From DATFWK01 sp035259345 (GTDB lineage Bacteria > Actinomycetota > Thermoleophilia > Miltoncostaeales > Miltoncostaeaceae), in the NCBI GenBank assembly GCA_035259345.1, contig DATFWK010000019.1:1-7699 (forward strand): a stretch of 7,699 nt of DNA, in the 5' to 3' direction. Below, one piece after another: positions 1-6,065 of the stretch (positions are counted from its first letter, which is position 1; each line of letters starts with the position of its first letter). Both the position numbers and the translations under genes were made by a program. Below the pieces are notes generated by a model, which saw nothing but the letters and a program-made list of their open reading frames with translations, was not told the DNA's origin and did no database searches.

Positions 1-42
1 GCGGTCCCAGCGCTCGGTGAAGACGTTCGCGTCGGTGCTCAT
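1..42 (-). CDS. Possible 5' end of an unidentified gene (partial)
   Basis: On the minus strand an ATG at 42-40 opens a frame that stays open to the window edge (14 codons, reading MSTDANVFTERWDR). It lies 16 nt after the stop of the collagen-like gene on the same strand, so it could be the next gene of an operon. No good Shine-Dalgarno is visible; the preceding bases are GC-only. The peptide is too short to assign a family, and the call rests on position and an open frame only. It could also be noncoding sequence. Confidence 0.35.
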   Translation of the reverse strand, partial: MSTDANVFTERWDR

Positions 43-58
43 GGGCGCCGCATGCCGG

Positions 59-739
59 TTACGGGGCGACCGTCGCGCAGATGACGCGAACCGTGATGCC
101 CCAGCTCTGGAGCGCCGTGGGGTCCTCGACCGACACAGTCCAGCCCGTGCCGGCGGCGTTCGGGCCGTTCGAGATGGTGTTGAGGCCGTTGTTCTGACCC
201 ACGGTCTCGAAGCCGCCGCCGATGGGCCGCTTCGGAGCGGGGCAGGCGATGCCGGCCACCTTCGGCGTTAGGGCATCGACCGCGGTCGTCGACGTGAGGA
301 CCACATAGCCGCTCATTCCAGGTGTACCGGTGGGGCCGGTGACCCCCGGGGGCCCCGTCGGGCCCGCGGCGCCGGACGGGCCGGGGTCGCCCCGCAGGCC
401 GACGGGTCCCTGGATGCCCTGGATCCCCTGCACCCCGCGCGGGCCGTTGCCGCCCTTCGCACCCTGCGGACCCTGGGGGCCGACCGGGCCGCCGATACCC
501 TTGATGCCGGCGATGTCCGTCGCCTTGATCGAGTGGTCGGCCACGTCCGCGCCGGTCAGCGAGCCGTTGCGCACGTCGATCCCGGTGATGCTGCCGTCCT
601 TGATCTGACTTCCCGTGATCAGCCCGGCGGCCGTCGCGCCGCCTGCCGCTGCGATGACCACCGCCACCACGCCGAGCACCAGCCCCGGCGAGGGGGGCCA
701 GAGCCCCTTCAGCGGGTTGGATCGCCCGCGCTCGTCCAT
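59..739 (-). CDS. Membrane-anchored collagen-like (Gly-X-Y) surface protein
   Basis: A 226-residue protein. The start chosen is the ATG at 739-737, because AAGGGGG (751-745) sits 5 nt upstream; an upstream in-frame start at 853 would add 38 Arg/Gly-rich residues and has less support. Residues 1-17 are a short polar, basic N-terminus. Residues 18-39 are one hydrophobic segment (signal anchor or uncleaved signal). Residues 41-78 are short repeats of the type GSQIKDGSIT / DVRNGSLTGAD, seen in many actinobacterial surface proteins. Residues 78-143 are about 22 Gly-X-Y triplets, several with Pro at X or Y, which is the collagen triple-helix signature. Residues 145-226 form a Ser/Thr/Gly-rich globular tail with two cysteines (C166, C221) that could form a disulfide. 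Likely an extracellular trimeric stalk with a globular tip; ligand unknown. Collagen-like identity is firm, biological role is not. It is divergent from the SRPBCC gene. Confidence 0.88.
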   Translation of the reverse strand: MDERGRSNPLKGLWPPSPGLVLGVVAVVIAAAGGATAAGLITGSQIKDGSITGIDVRNGSLTGADVADHSIKATDIAGIKGIGGPVGPQGPQGAKGGNGPRGVQGIQGIQGPVGLRGDPGPSGAAGPTGPPGVTGPTGTPGMSGYVVLTSTTAVDALTPKVAGIACPAPKRPIGGGFETVGQNNGLNTISNGPNAAGTGWTVSVEDPTALQSWGITVRVICATVAP

Positions 740-744
740 GACGT

Positions 745-751
745 CCCCCTT
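745..751 (-). promoter_or_regulatory. Ribosome binding site of the collagen-like gene
   Basis: AAGGGGG on the minus strand, 5 nt before ATG 739-737. It decides the start in favour of the 226-residue form over the longer open frame beginning at 853, which would run through the divergent promoter region. Confidence 0.65.
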
Positions 752-814
752 CTCGTGCCCCCGTGATCCCCTTCGCCGCCCCGTCGCGGGACCCCTGCCC
801 GCGGCGCGGCCGAG

Positions 815-820
815 TAGATT
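815..820 (+). promoter_or_regulatory. Putative -10 box of a leaderless SRPBCC transcript
   Basis: TAGATT matches the actinobacterial TANNNT -10 pattern. It lies 8 nt upstream of the GTG at 829, which has no Shine-Dalgarno, so transcription would begin at or just before the start codon. No recognisable -35 is present about 17 nt upstream. The same spacing recurs at the enolase-like gene. Inference from pattern only. Confidence 0.42.
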
Positions 821-828
821 CACGGATC

Positions 829-1314
829 GTGCCACCTCGCCTGCCGCAGCCAAAGCGATCGGTGCTCGAGCGCTCGATCGAGATCGACGTCCCGGCCGAC
901 AGGCTCTTCCGCTTTCACCTCGACACCCGCAACGCGCCGAGGGTCTCGCCCCGCAGCCAGGAGTTCCTGTCGATCGAGGGCCGCTTCCCGGTCCAGGAGG
1001 GCGACGTCGTCGAGGTCAAGGTGCGCCAGGCGCCCATCCCGGTCGCGCAGCTGTGGCGCGTGAAGGTGGAGGCCGTGGTCCCGAACCGCGCCCTCGTGGA
1101 CGTCGCGCTCGACTCGCCGTTCGCCGAGTGGCGGCACGAGCACCGCTTCGAGCCGATCGACCGGGACCGCACGCGCCTCACGGACCGCGTGACGTACCGC
1201 CTCCCCGGCGGCCCGCTCGGGCCGGTGATCGACCGGATCCTCGTGCGCCGCATGCTCGAGAAGACGTTCGAGGCGCGCCAGCGCAACACGAAGACCCTCC
1301 TGGAGGCCCGGTGA
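829..1314 (+). CDS. SRPBCC (Bet v1/START-like) ligand-binding family protein
   Basis: A 161-residue cytosolic protein with no signal peptide or membrane segment. From about residue 12 it reads as one SRPBCC helix-grip fold. The N-terminal strand and helix are at LERSIEIDVPADRLFRFHLD, and paired strands follow through EGDVVEVKV and QLWRVKVEAVV. The C-terminal part SPFAEWRHEHRFEPID then TRLTDRVTYRLPGGPLG is typical of the bacterial COG4276-like branch, ending in a long Arg-rich helix. The fold encloses a hydrophobic cavity; the ligand and any reaction cannot be read from sequence. GTG 829 was chosen because a TAGATT box lies 8 nt before it; GTG 862 (150 residues) is an alternative, and an earlier in-frame GTG at 763 has no support. 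The stop overlaps the start of the next gene by 4 nt, so the two are probably translationally coupled. Confidence 0.8.
   Translation: MPPRLPQPKRSVLERSIEIDVPADRLFRFHLDTRNAPRVSPRSQEFLSIEGRFPVQEGDVVEVKVRQAPIPVAQLWRVKVEAVVPNRALVDVALDSPFAEWRHEHRFEPIDRDRTRLTDRVTYRLPGGPLGPVIDRILVRRMLEKTFEARQRNTKTLLEAR
1302..1306 (+). promoter_or_regulatory. Ribosome binding site of the oxidoreductase gene
   Basis: GGAGG lies within the last codons of the SRPBCC gene, 4 nt before GTG 1311. Spacing is short but the core is perfect. Together with the GTGA start/stop overlap (1311-1314) it fixes the start of the oxidoreductase. Confidence 0.6.
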
Positions 1315-2288
1315 GGGCGGTCGTCCAGTCGGCGCCCGGCGGCCCCGAGACGCTCTCGATCGGTCACGTGCCGGATCCCGACCTCGGCCCCGGCGAGGTC
1401 CTGGTGGCGGTCAGCGCCACGGCGCTCAACCGCGCCGACACCATCCAGCGCCGGGGCTTCTACCCGCCCCCGCCCGGCGCCAGCGACATCATGGGGCTCG
1501 AGGCGATGGGGCGGGTGGTCGCGCTCGGGCCCGGCGTGCACGGCGTGGAGGTCGGGCGGCGGGTGATGGCGCTGGTCGGCGGCGGCGGGCATGCGGAGCT
1601 TGTCTCCGTGCCCGTCGGCCAGCTCATGCCCGTGCCGGACAACCTGAGCGACGAGGAGGCCGCCGGCGTGCCGGAGGTGTTCCTGACCGCGTGGTTGACC
1701 ATCCGGCGGCTCGCGCGGCTCGAGGCCGGCGAGACGATGCTCGTCCACGCCGCCGCCAGCGGGGTCGGCACGGCCGCGATCCAGATCGCCCGGGAGCTCG
1801 GCGCGCGCGCGATCGGGACATCGCGCTCGGAGGAGAAGCTGTCGGTGCCGCGAGACCTGGGCGCCGAGACGATCGCGGTGCCGGACGGGCGCTTCGCCGA
1901 GCGGGTCCGCGAGCTGACCGACGGGCACGGGGCCGACGTGATCATCGACCTGGTCGGTGCCTCGTACTGGCACGAGAACGTCGCCAGCCTCGCCCGCCTC
2001 GGGCGCATCGTGCTGACCGGCCTGGTGGGCGGCCGGCGCGTCGAGGTGGATCTCGGGGCGCTGCCCGCGCTGCAGGCGACCGTCTTCGCGAGCTCGCTGC
2101 GGGGGCGCACGCCGGCGGAGAAGGCCGAGATCGTCGCGGACTTCACGGAGTGGGGGCTCCCACGCCTCGCCGACGGCCGCCTTTGGTCCGTCGTCGGGGC
2201 CATCCTTCCCTTCGATCGCATCGCCGAGGCGCACGAGCTGCTCGAGGGCGACACGGTGGCCGGCAAGGTGGTGTTGCGGGTTCAGTGA
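1311..2288 (+). CDS. NAD(P)H quinone oxidoreductase, PIG3/TP53I3-like (zinc-free MDR)
   Basis: A 325-residue medium-chain dehydrogenase/reductase, close to the usual length of about 330. The N-terminal GroES-like catalytic domain has GEVLVAVSATALNRADTIQR (29-48), the PPPPGASDIMGLEAMGRV stretch (52-69) and the GGGGHAELVSVP region (90-101). These strongly resemble PIG3, a quinone oxidoreductase. The Rossmann domain begins near residue 135 with the nucleotide-binding loop AAASGVGTAAIQIARELGA (147-165). VIIDLVGASYWHENVASLA (210-228) is another PIG3-like stretch. The chain contains no cysteine, so the structural zinc site of true alcohol dehydrogenases is absent and the catalytic zinc site is not expected, as in quinone reductases. 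Expected reaction: NAD(P)H-dependent reduction of quinones or enones in the cytosol; the physiological substrate is unknown. Coupled to the SRPBCC gene by a 4-nt overlap. The open frame extends far upstream (to 615), but that part overlaps the SRPBCC gene and is not coding. Confidence 0.9.
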   Translation: MRAVVQSAPGGPETLSIGHVPDPDLGPGEVLVAVSATALNRADTIQRRGFYPPPPGASDIMGLEAMGRVVALGPGVHGVEVGRRVMALVGGGGHAELVSVPVGQLMPVPDNLSDEEAAGVPEVFLTAWLTIRRLARLEAGETMLVHAAASGVGTAAIQIARELGARAIGTSRSEEKLSVPRDLGAETIAVPDGRFAERVRELTDGHGADVIIDLVGASYWHENVASLARLGRIVLTGLVGGRRVEVDLGALPALQATVFASSLRGRTPAEKAEIVADFTEWGLPRLADGRLWSVVGAILPFDRIAEAHELLEGDTVAGKVVLRVQ

Positions 2289-2294
2289 CCGGCC

Positions 2295-2300
2295 AGGAGG
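2295..2300 (+). promoter_or_regulatory. Second AGGAGG upstream of an alternative start
   Basis: AGGAGG just after the oxidoreductase stop, 6 nt before a GTG at 2307 that is in frame with the membrane microprotein gene. It would give a 72-residue form with 27 extra hydrophilic, Arg/Pro-rich residues ahead of the membrane segment. Its spacing is as good as that of the downstream site, so which start is used is open. Confidence 0.35.
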
Positions 2301-2387
2301 CCGCCCGTGCGCGTCGAAGCGGAGGCTGACCACCCCGTCGACCCGCGCCGGACCGAGGCTCCGCGCGGTCGTGCCCGAGGAGGGCCG

Positions 2388-2525
2388 ATGTACAAGAAGA
2401 TCCTGGTCGTCGTCGGACTCGGCGGACTGCTCTACTGGATCGCCCGCGAGCGCCTGGGCGGCTCGGCGGACGAGTTCGCGTTCACCGAGATCCCGCCGGA
2501 CGAGATCGTCGACGGGATCACCTGA
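2388..2525 (+). CDS. Small single-pass membrane protein, unknown function
   Basis: A 45-residue protein: short basic start (MYKK), one hydrophobic helix at about residues 5-20 (ILVVVGLGGLLYWIA), a basic RER stop-transfer motif, then an acidic tail rich in Asp/Glu (ADEFAFTEIPPDEIVDGIT). The charge pattern predicts an inside N-terminus anchor or a small signal-anchored peptide, but topology is not certain. ATG 2388 is preceded by GAGGAGGG (2377-2384) at about 4 nt. An alternative in-frame GTG at 2307, with its own AGGAGG, would extend it to 72 residues. I do not recognise the family. It is the last gene of the SRPBCC-oxidoreductase unit and its stop codon lies inside a terminator hairpin. Confidence 0.65.
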   Translation: MYKKILVVVGLGGLLYWIARERLGGSADEFAFTEIPPDEIVDGIT

Positions 2526-2562
2526 GGCCACCGGACGGGCCGCCCGGGCCCGGTCCCTCAGG
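2521..2562. terminator. Shared bidirectional terminator hairpin
   Basis: Outer arms CCTGAGG (2521-2527) and CCTCAGG (2556-2562) are perfect inverted complements. Inside them GGACGGGC (2533-2540) pairs with GCCC (2548-2551) and GTCC (2553-2556) around a 7-nt loop, with one unpaired G; base 2556 can serve only one of the two stems. The hairpin sits between converging genes, and both stop codons (TGA at 2523-2525; TGA on the minus strand at 2560-2558) lie within the outer arms. No T-tract follows on either strand, as is common in GC-rich actinobacteria. Confidence 0.62.
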
Positions 2563-3250
2563 CGGCGGGCGTGCCCTCGGGGATCGCGGCGCCGATCTCG
2601 AGCCGCCCGGTCCTGAGCGAGGCCCGCACCGGCCCGAGGGCCGCCTCGAAGTCCGGCCGCGGCCCGGCGGGCCCGAAGCGGCGGATCGTCGCGAGGAAAG
2701 CGTCGACCATCTCGGTGTCGTAGCGGGTCCCCGCCTGCGTGACCAGCTCGCGCCAGGCCTCGGTGGGAGCCTTCGCCCGCCGGAAGCGGCGGGCCGAGGT
2801 CATCGCGTCGTAGGAGTCGACAACGGCGAGCAGGCGCGCGAGGGGCGGGATGCGCTCGTGGGACAACCCGAACGGGTAGCCGCTGCCGTCGCCACGCTCG
2901 TGGTGGGCGGCGACCGCCGCGGCGACCGTGCCGAGGCCGGGCAGGGCCGCGAGGAGGTCCGCGCCGACCTGCGGGTGGCGGCGGACCAGCGCCCACTCTC
3001 CCTCGTCCAGCCGGCCGCGCTTGGCGAGCAGCGGCTGCGGAAGCGCGATCTTGCCGACGTCGTGCAGGAGGCCGCCGAGCCGCGCGGCGTCGCGGTCGGG
3101 GCCGGCCCACCCCAGCTCCGCGGCGACGGCCGCGGCGAGCGAGGCGACCCTCGCCGAGTGGCGCGCGGTCGGTCGGTCCCAGCGCTCGACCCGGAGCACG
3201 ACCTCCGTGGCGGCCGGCCGGCGGGCCGGCGCGATGGCGGCCGTGTCCAT
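2558..3250 (-). CDS. Stand-alone HD-GYP domain phosphodiesterase (c-di-GMP type)
   Basis: A 230-residue soluble protein, almost entirely one HD-GYP domain. Visible ligands and signatures: H31 in TARHSARV, the HD pair H63-D64 with K67 in LLHDVGKIALP, H92 in RRHP, H116-H117-E118, the diagnostic DGSGYP motif at 121-126, and D145 in AVVDSYDAMTS. All expected metal-binding positions appear present, so it is probably an active metal-dependent phosphohydrolase. Known HD-GYP enzymes hydrolyse c-di-GMP (to pGpG or GMP), and a few act on related cyclic dinucleotides. There is no PAS, REC, GAF or membrane domain, so any sensing must come from partners. ATG 3250 is the first start after the dnaG stop; its ribosome binding site is poor (GGGGAG about 12 nt away, inside a hairpin). 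It lies 46 nt downstream of dnaG on the same strand. Substrate is inferred from family. Confidence 0.88.
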   Translation of the reverse strand: MDTAAIAPARRPAATEVVLRVERWDRPTARHSARVASLAAAVAAELGWAGPDRDAARLGGLLHDVGKIALPQPLLAKRGRLDEGEWALVRRHPQVGADLLAALPGLGTVAAAVAAHHERGDGSGYPFGLSHERIPPLARLLAVVDSYDAMTSARRFRRAKAPTEAWRELVTQAGTRYDTEMVDAFLATIRRFGPAGPRPDFEAALGPVRASLRTGRLEIGAAIPEGTPAA

Positions 3251-3251
3251 G

Positions 3252-3290
3252 CCAGGGGACTACTCCCCGGCGGGGCGAGTCCCTGCCTGG
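3252..3290 (-). terminator. Hairpin filling the dnaG / HD-GYP gap
   Basis: Read on the plus strand, CCAGGGGACT (3252-3261) can pair with AGTCCCTGCCTGG (3278-3290) through GGGACT/AGTCCC and CCAG/CTGG with a small bulge. Inside, CCCC (3265-3268) pairs with GGGG (3272-3275). The structure takes up 39 of the 46 nt between the dnaG stop and the HD-GYP start. It may terminate or attenuate dnaG transcription, or it may hide the only Shine-Dalgarno-like bases (GGGGAG) of the HD-GYP gene. No T-tract is seen. Confidence 0.42.
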
Positions 3291-3296
3291 AGCGCC

Positions 3297-5018
3297 TCAG
3301 TCGCCGCGGATCGCCCGGCGCAACTGGTGCAGGAGCTCCTGAATGCGCAGGAACTCGTCCACGTCGCCGCCCTCGCGGGCCCGCGCCGCGCGGCGCTCGA
3401 GCGAGCGCTCCTGGAGCCGGTAGGTGGCCTCCCGCAGCTCGGCCTCCTCCGCGCCCGCGACGGCCGCCTCGGCCCGGAGGGCTGCCGCGAGCCCGGCGAG
3501 CTCCTCCGGCCAGCGGTCGGCGGTCGTCCCAGAGGCCAGCAGGGCGAACGCGCGGCGGTGCTCGTCGACCTCGAACGCGTCCTCGCTCATCGACCCGAGG
3601 TAGCGGGGCGCCGCCTCGGGCAGCGCGACGGCGAGCACGAGCAGGCGCCGCTCGCGCTCCTCGTCCGACGACAGCCTGCGGCTCACCGGGTCCGGCCCGC
3701 CGGCGCCCGCGCGCTCTCGCCGGGCCTCCTCCCGCAGCCGCTCCTCGAGCGGCCGGGAGAGCCCGAGCAGGCTGGCCGCGATGCGCACCGCCTCGTCCTT
3801 CTCGACCGAGTCCGGGAAGCGGCGCATCAGCGCCGTGACCTCGCCCAGCGCGCGGTCGCGCTCGGCGGCCGTCCGGCCGGCGCGGGCGATGCGGGCCCGC
3901 ACGAGCCACTCCATGAGCGGCACCGGCTCCTCGACGGCCCGCCTGAGCGTGGCGAGGCCTTCGCCGTCACCGGCCAGGTCACCGGGGTCACGGCCGGCCG
4001 GCAGCGGCACCGCGGTGAGCCGCACCGCGAGGTCGCCCGCGGCCTCGACCGTGCGCCAGGCCGCCTCCTCCCCGGCCCGGTCGGCGTCGAAGCACAGCCG
4101 CACCTCCTGCGCGACGCGCGCCAGCAGCCGCATCTGCTCGGCCGTCAGCGACGTGCCCATGCAGGCCACCGCCGCCTCGACGCCGCTCGCGGTCAGCGCC
4201 ATCACGTCCGTGTAGCCCTCGGAGACGGCGATCCAGCCCTGCCGCGCGGCCTCGGGGCGCGCGAGCGAGAGGCCGAACAGGAGCCGCCGCTTGCGGAACG
4301 TCGGGCCCTCCGGCGAGTTGACGTACTTCGCCCGCTCGGCCGGGTCGAGCGTCCGCGCTCCGAAGCCCTGAACGCGCCCCCGCCCGTCCGCGATCGGGAA
4401 CACGATCCTGGAGACGAAGAAGTCGCGGGCGACGCCGCCCCGAAGCTGGGCGAGCCCGGCGGCGAGCAACTGGTCGCGCGAGAAGCCGGCGCGGGCCGCG
4501 TGCCCGGCCAGCACCGACCCGCCATTCGGCGCGTAGCCGATCCGGAAGCGCCGGACCAGGTCCTCGCCGAACCCGCGGCCGGCGAGGTAGGCGCGCGCGG
4601 TCGCGGCCTCGTCCATGCGCCAGAGCGAGCTCTCGTAGAACGACGCGGCGCGGTCGAGCAGCTCCAGCCGCCGCTCCGCGGCGATGCGCTCGGCCTCCTC
4701 CTGAGGCGAGGCGCGGAGGTGGCGTAGCGGCACGCCGAAGCGCTCGGCGAGCGCCTCGATGGCCTCGGGGAACGACGCGGCTCCCTCGCGCTCGCGCATC
4801 CAGGTGATCGCGTCCCCGCTGGCCCCGCAGCCGAAGCAGTAGTAGGTGCGGTTCTCGGGCGGGATCAGGACGAAGGAGGGCGTGCGCTCCTCATGGAACG
4901 GGCAGCGCGCGCGCCAGCGCCCGCCGCTTCGCACCAGCTCGACGCGACCGCGCAGGAGCTCCACAAGGTCGGCGGCGCGCCGGACCTCCTCGATGCTCTC
5001 CGGGTCGATCTCGGGCAC
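3297..5018 (-). CDS. dnaG: DNA primase DnaG
   Basis: A 573-residue bacterial primase that makes RNA primers at the replication fork with DnaB helicase. The N-terminal CHC2 zinc finger is complete: C39, H42 (CPFHEERTPSF) and C61, C64 (CFGCGASGD). The RNA polymerase core follows, with the conserved KYVNSPEGPTFRK basic stretch (231-243). The TOPRIM catalytic site shows E267 in SEGYTDVMAL, then ACMGTSLTAEQ (285-295) and D311/D313 in CFDADRAGEEAAW. The C-terminal third is helical and Arg/Glu-rich, with a helicase-binding-like segment from about residue 450 (DEERERRLLVLAVALPEAAP). It is somewhat shorter than many actinobacterial primases of 600-640 residues, mostly in the linker and C-terminal part. 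The start is a GTG at 5018-5016 with no clear Shine-Dalgarno; the sequence from MPEIDPESIEEVR matches the usual DnaG N-terminus. It starts 27 nt after the enolase-like gene. Confidence 0.97.
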   Translation of the reverse strand: MPEIDPESIEEVRRAADLVELLRGRVELVRSGGRWRARCPFHEERTPSFVLIPPENRTYYCFGCGASGDAITWMREREGAASFPEAIEALAERFGVPLRHLRASPQEEAERIAAERRLELLDRAASFYESSLWRMDEAATARAYLAGRGFGEDLVRRFRIGYAPNGGSVLAGHAARAGFSRDQLLAAGLAQLRGGVARDFFVSRIVFPIADGRGRVQGFGARTLDPAERAKYVNSPEGPTFRKRRLLFGLSLARPEAARQGWIAVSEGYTDVMALTASGVEAAVACMGTSLTAEQMRLLARVAQEVRLCFDADRAGEEAAWRTVEAAGDLAVRLTAVPLPAGRDPGDLAGDGEGLATLRRAVEEPVPLMEWLVRARIARAGRTAAERDRALGEVTALMRRFPDSVEKDEAVRIAASLLGLSRPLEERLREEARRERAGAGGPDPVSRRLSSDEERERRLLVLAVALPEAAPRYLGSMSEDAFEVDEHRRAFALLASGTTADRWPEELAGLAAALRAEAAVAGAEEAELREATYRLQERSLERRAARAREGGDVDEFLRIQELLHQLRRAIRGD

Positions 5019-5045
5019 CGGCTGAGTCTGACACCCGCCCGGGCC

Positions 5046-6065
5046 TCAGAACGCGAGCCCGATGGCCCCCTCGTCGACCGGCAGCGGGCTCGCCGGAAGG
5101 CCGTCCACCGGGGCCGGCGCGTTGTAGCCGCCCGGGGCGACGTCGTTCGGCCCGTCCGGGTAGAAGACCGCGGCGATGGCCTGGATCTGCCCCCGGCCCG
5201 GGCCGATCTCGAACTGGCCCCCGCCGTAGCAGGCGATCCCCTCGCGCTCGCAGTGCTCGATGCACTCGAGCAGGCCAGCGACCGTGCCGAACCGCGACGG
5301 CTTGATGTTGCACCAGCCGGTGGGCGGCAGCCGCAGCAGGTCGGCGAGGCTGTGGACCGGCGCGTCGAACGACACGCGCCGCGCCTCCGCCGCGACGACC
5401 GGCGCCGTGTCGGCGGTCAGCATCGGGTCCTCGAGCACGACATCCGGGAAGGCGGCGGCGACGCGCGCGTAGAACGCGGCCGGGTCCTCCGGCTGTGTGA
5501 TCCAGTCGCCCACGTAGTGGCCCTTGAGGTCCACCACGCGCACGCGGTCGAGGCCGGCGAAGCGGGCCATGTCGGCGTCCGTCCAGTCCGACGCCGAGTC
5601 GAGCTTGAGCTCGAGGTCGGGGTAGCCGGCGAGGAGCGCCTCGAGGTTGAGCGAGGGCGATGCGCAGAATCGGACCGGACGGGCCGTGCGGCCCACGGCC
5701 GCAGCCAGCGACAGCCCGGCCTGCCGCAGGCCCAGGTCGAGCAGCGCGCTCTCGTACGCCCAGCGGCGGAAGTCGCGCGCCCCCGGCTGCGCCGGGGGGA
5801 CCGGGAAGAGCCGGACGCCGTCGAGCAGCTCGCTCCACTCGCCCAGCGTGCGCCGGCCCGGCTCGGGCAGCAAGGGCAGGCGGCCGTGGGCGTCCTGGTC
5901 TGCCTCGACGTACGAGATGTCCTCCCCGCGACCGGTCTCCCCGCCCCCCGAGAGCTCCACGACCGTCGAGACGCGCATGAAGCGCTGCGCCTCATGGGCG
6001 ATGCGCCGGCGCTCGGCCCGCTCGACGGTGACCTCGAGGCCGGCGAGGCTCGAGAAGAGGCTCAC
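5046..6065 (-). CDS. Enolase-superfamily enzyme, MLE/OSBS-like, substrate unknown
   Basis: A 339-residue cytosolic enzyme. An N-terminal alpha+beta capping domain (about 1-130) precedes a TIM-barrel domain carrying the superfamily catalytic residues in order: K154 (LELKLD), metal ligands D179 (VVDLKG), E212 (VVLEDP) and D234 (SFDAPV), then K255 (NIKPSRFG). A Lys on both the second and sixth strands is the layout of the muconate cycloisomerase subgroup, which includes o-succinylbenzoate synthase, N-succinylamino acid racemase and dipeptide epimerases. Differences are KxD in place of the usual KxK, and DLKG after the first metal ligand where D-x-N is common. The reaction should abstract a proton alpha to a carboxylate using Mg2+; the substrate cannot be read. 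GTG 6065-6063 was chosen because the protein fold begins there and TAGGGT lies 8 nt upstream. The open frame continues upstream to 6350, but that part overlaps the propeller gene and is Arg/Ser-rich noise. Confidence 0.8.
   Translation of the reverse strand: MSLFSSLAGLEVTVERAERRRIAHEAQRFMRVSTVVELSGGGETGRGEDISYVEADQDAHGRLPLLPEPGRRTLGEWSELLDGVRLFPVPPAQPGARDFRRWAYESALLDLGLRQAGLSLAAAVGRTARPVRFCASPSLNLEALLAGYPDLELKLDSASDWTDADMARFAGLDRVRVVDLKGHYVGDWITQPEDPAAFYARVAAAFPDVVLEDPMLTADTAPVVAAEARRVSFDAPVHSLADLLRLPPTGWCNIKPSRFGTVAGLLECIEHCEREGIACYGGGQFEIGPGRGQIQAIAAVFYPDGPNDVAPGGYNAPAPVDGLPASPLPVDEGAIGLAF

Larger units (their letters stand above)
740..828. other. Divergent intergenic region, collagen-like gene / SRPBCC gene
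   Basis: This 89-nt gap separates two genes read away from each other, so it must hold promoters for both. On the plus strand a TAGATT box (815-820) is visible. On the minus strand the collagen-like gene has a clear ribosome binding site, but I could not pick a convincing -10/-35 pair for it. No operator palindrome stands out. Confidence 0.5.

Noticed and set aside
330..608. Proline-rich open frame on the plus strand
   Set aside because: It is the antisense image of the Gly-X-Y codons (GGN/CCN read as Pro) of the collagen-like gene, and has no ribosome binding site.
915..3110. A 731-codon open frame on the minus strand
   Set aside because: It lies antisense to the SRPBCC, oxidoreductase and microprotein genes and out of frame with the HD-GYP gene. 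Its Arg/Pro/Ala-rich composition is typical of GC-rich shadow frames.
3195..3240. Repeated GGCCGGC-like bases near the start of the HD-GYP gene, considered as a tandem repeat
   Set aside because: They are explained by Ala/Arg/Pro codons of the low-complexity N-terminus and have no regular period.
2928..4727. A 599-codon open frame on the plus strand opposite dnaG and the HD-GYP gene
   Set aside because: The opposite strand encodes two proteins with complete catalytic motifs. This frame has low-complexity Arg/Pro/Ala content and no recognisable domain.
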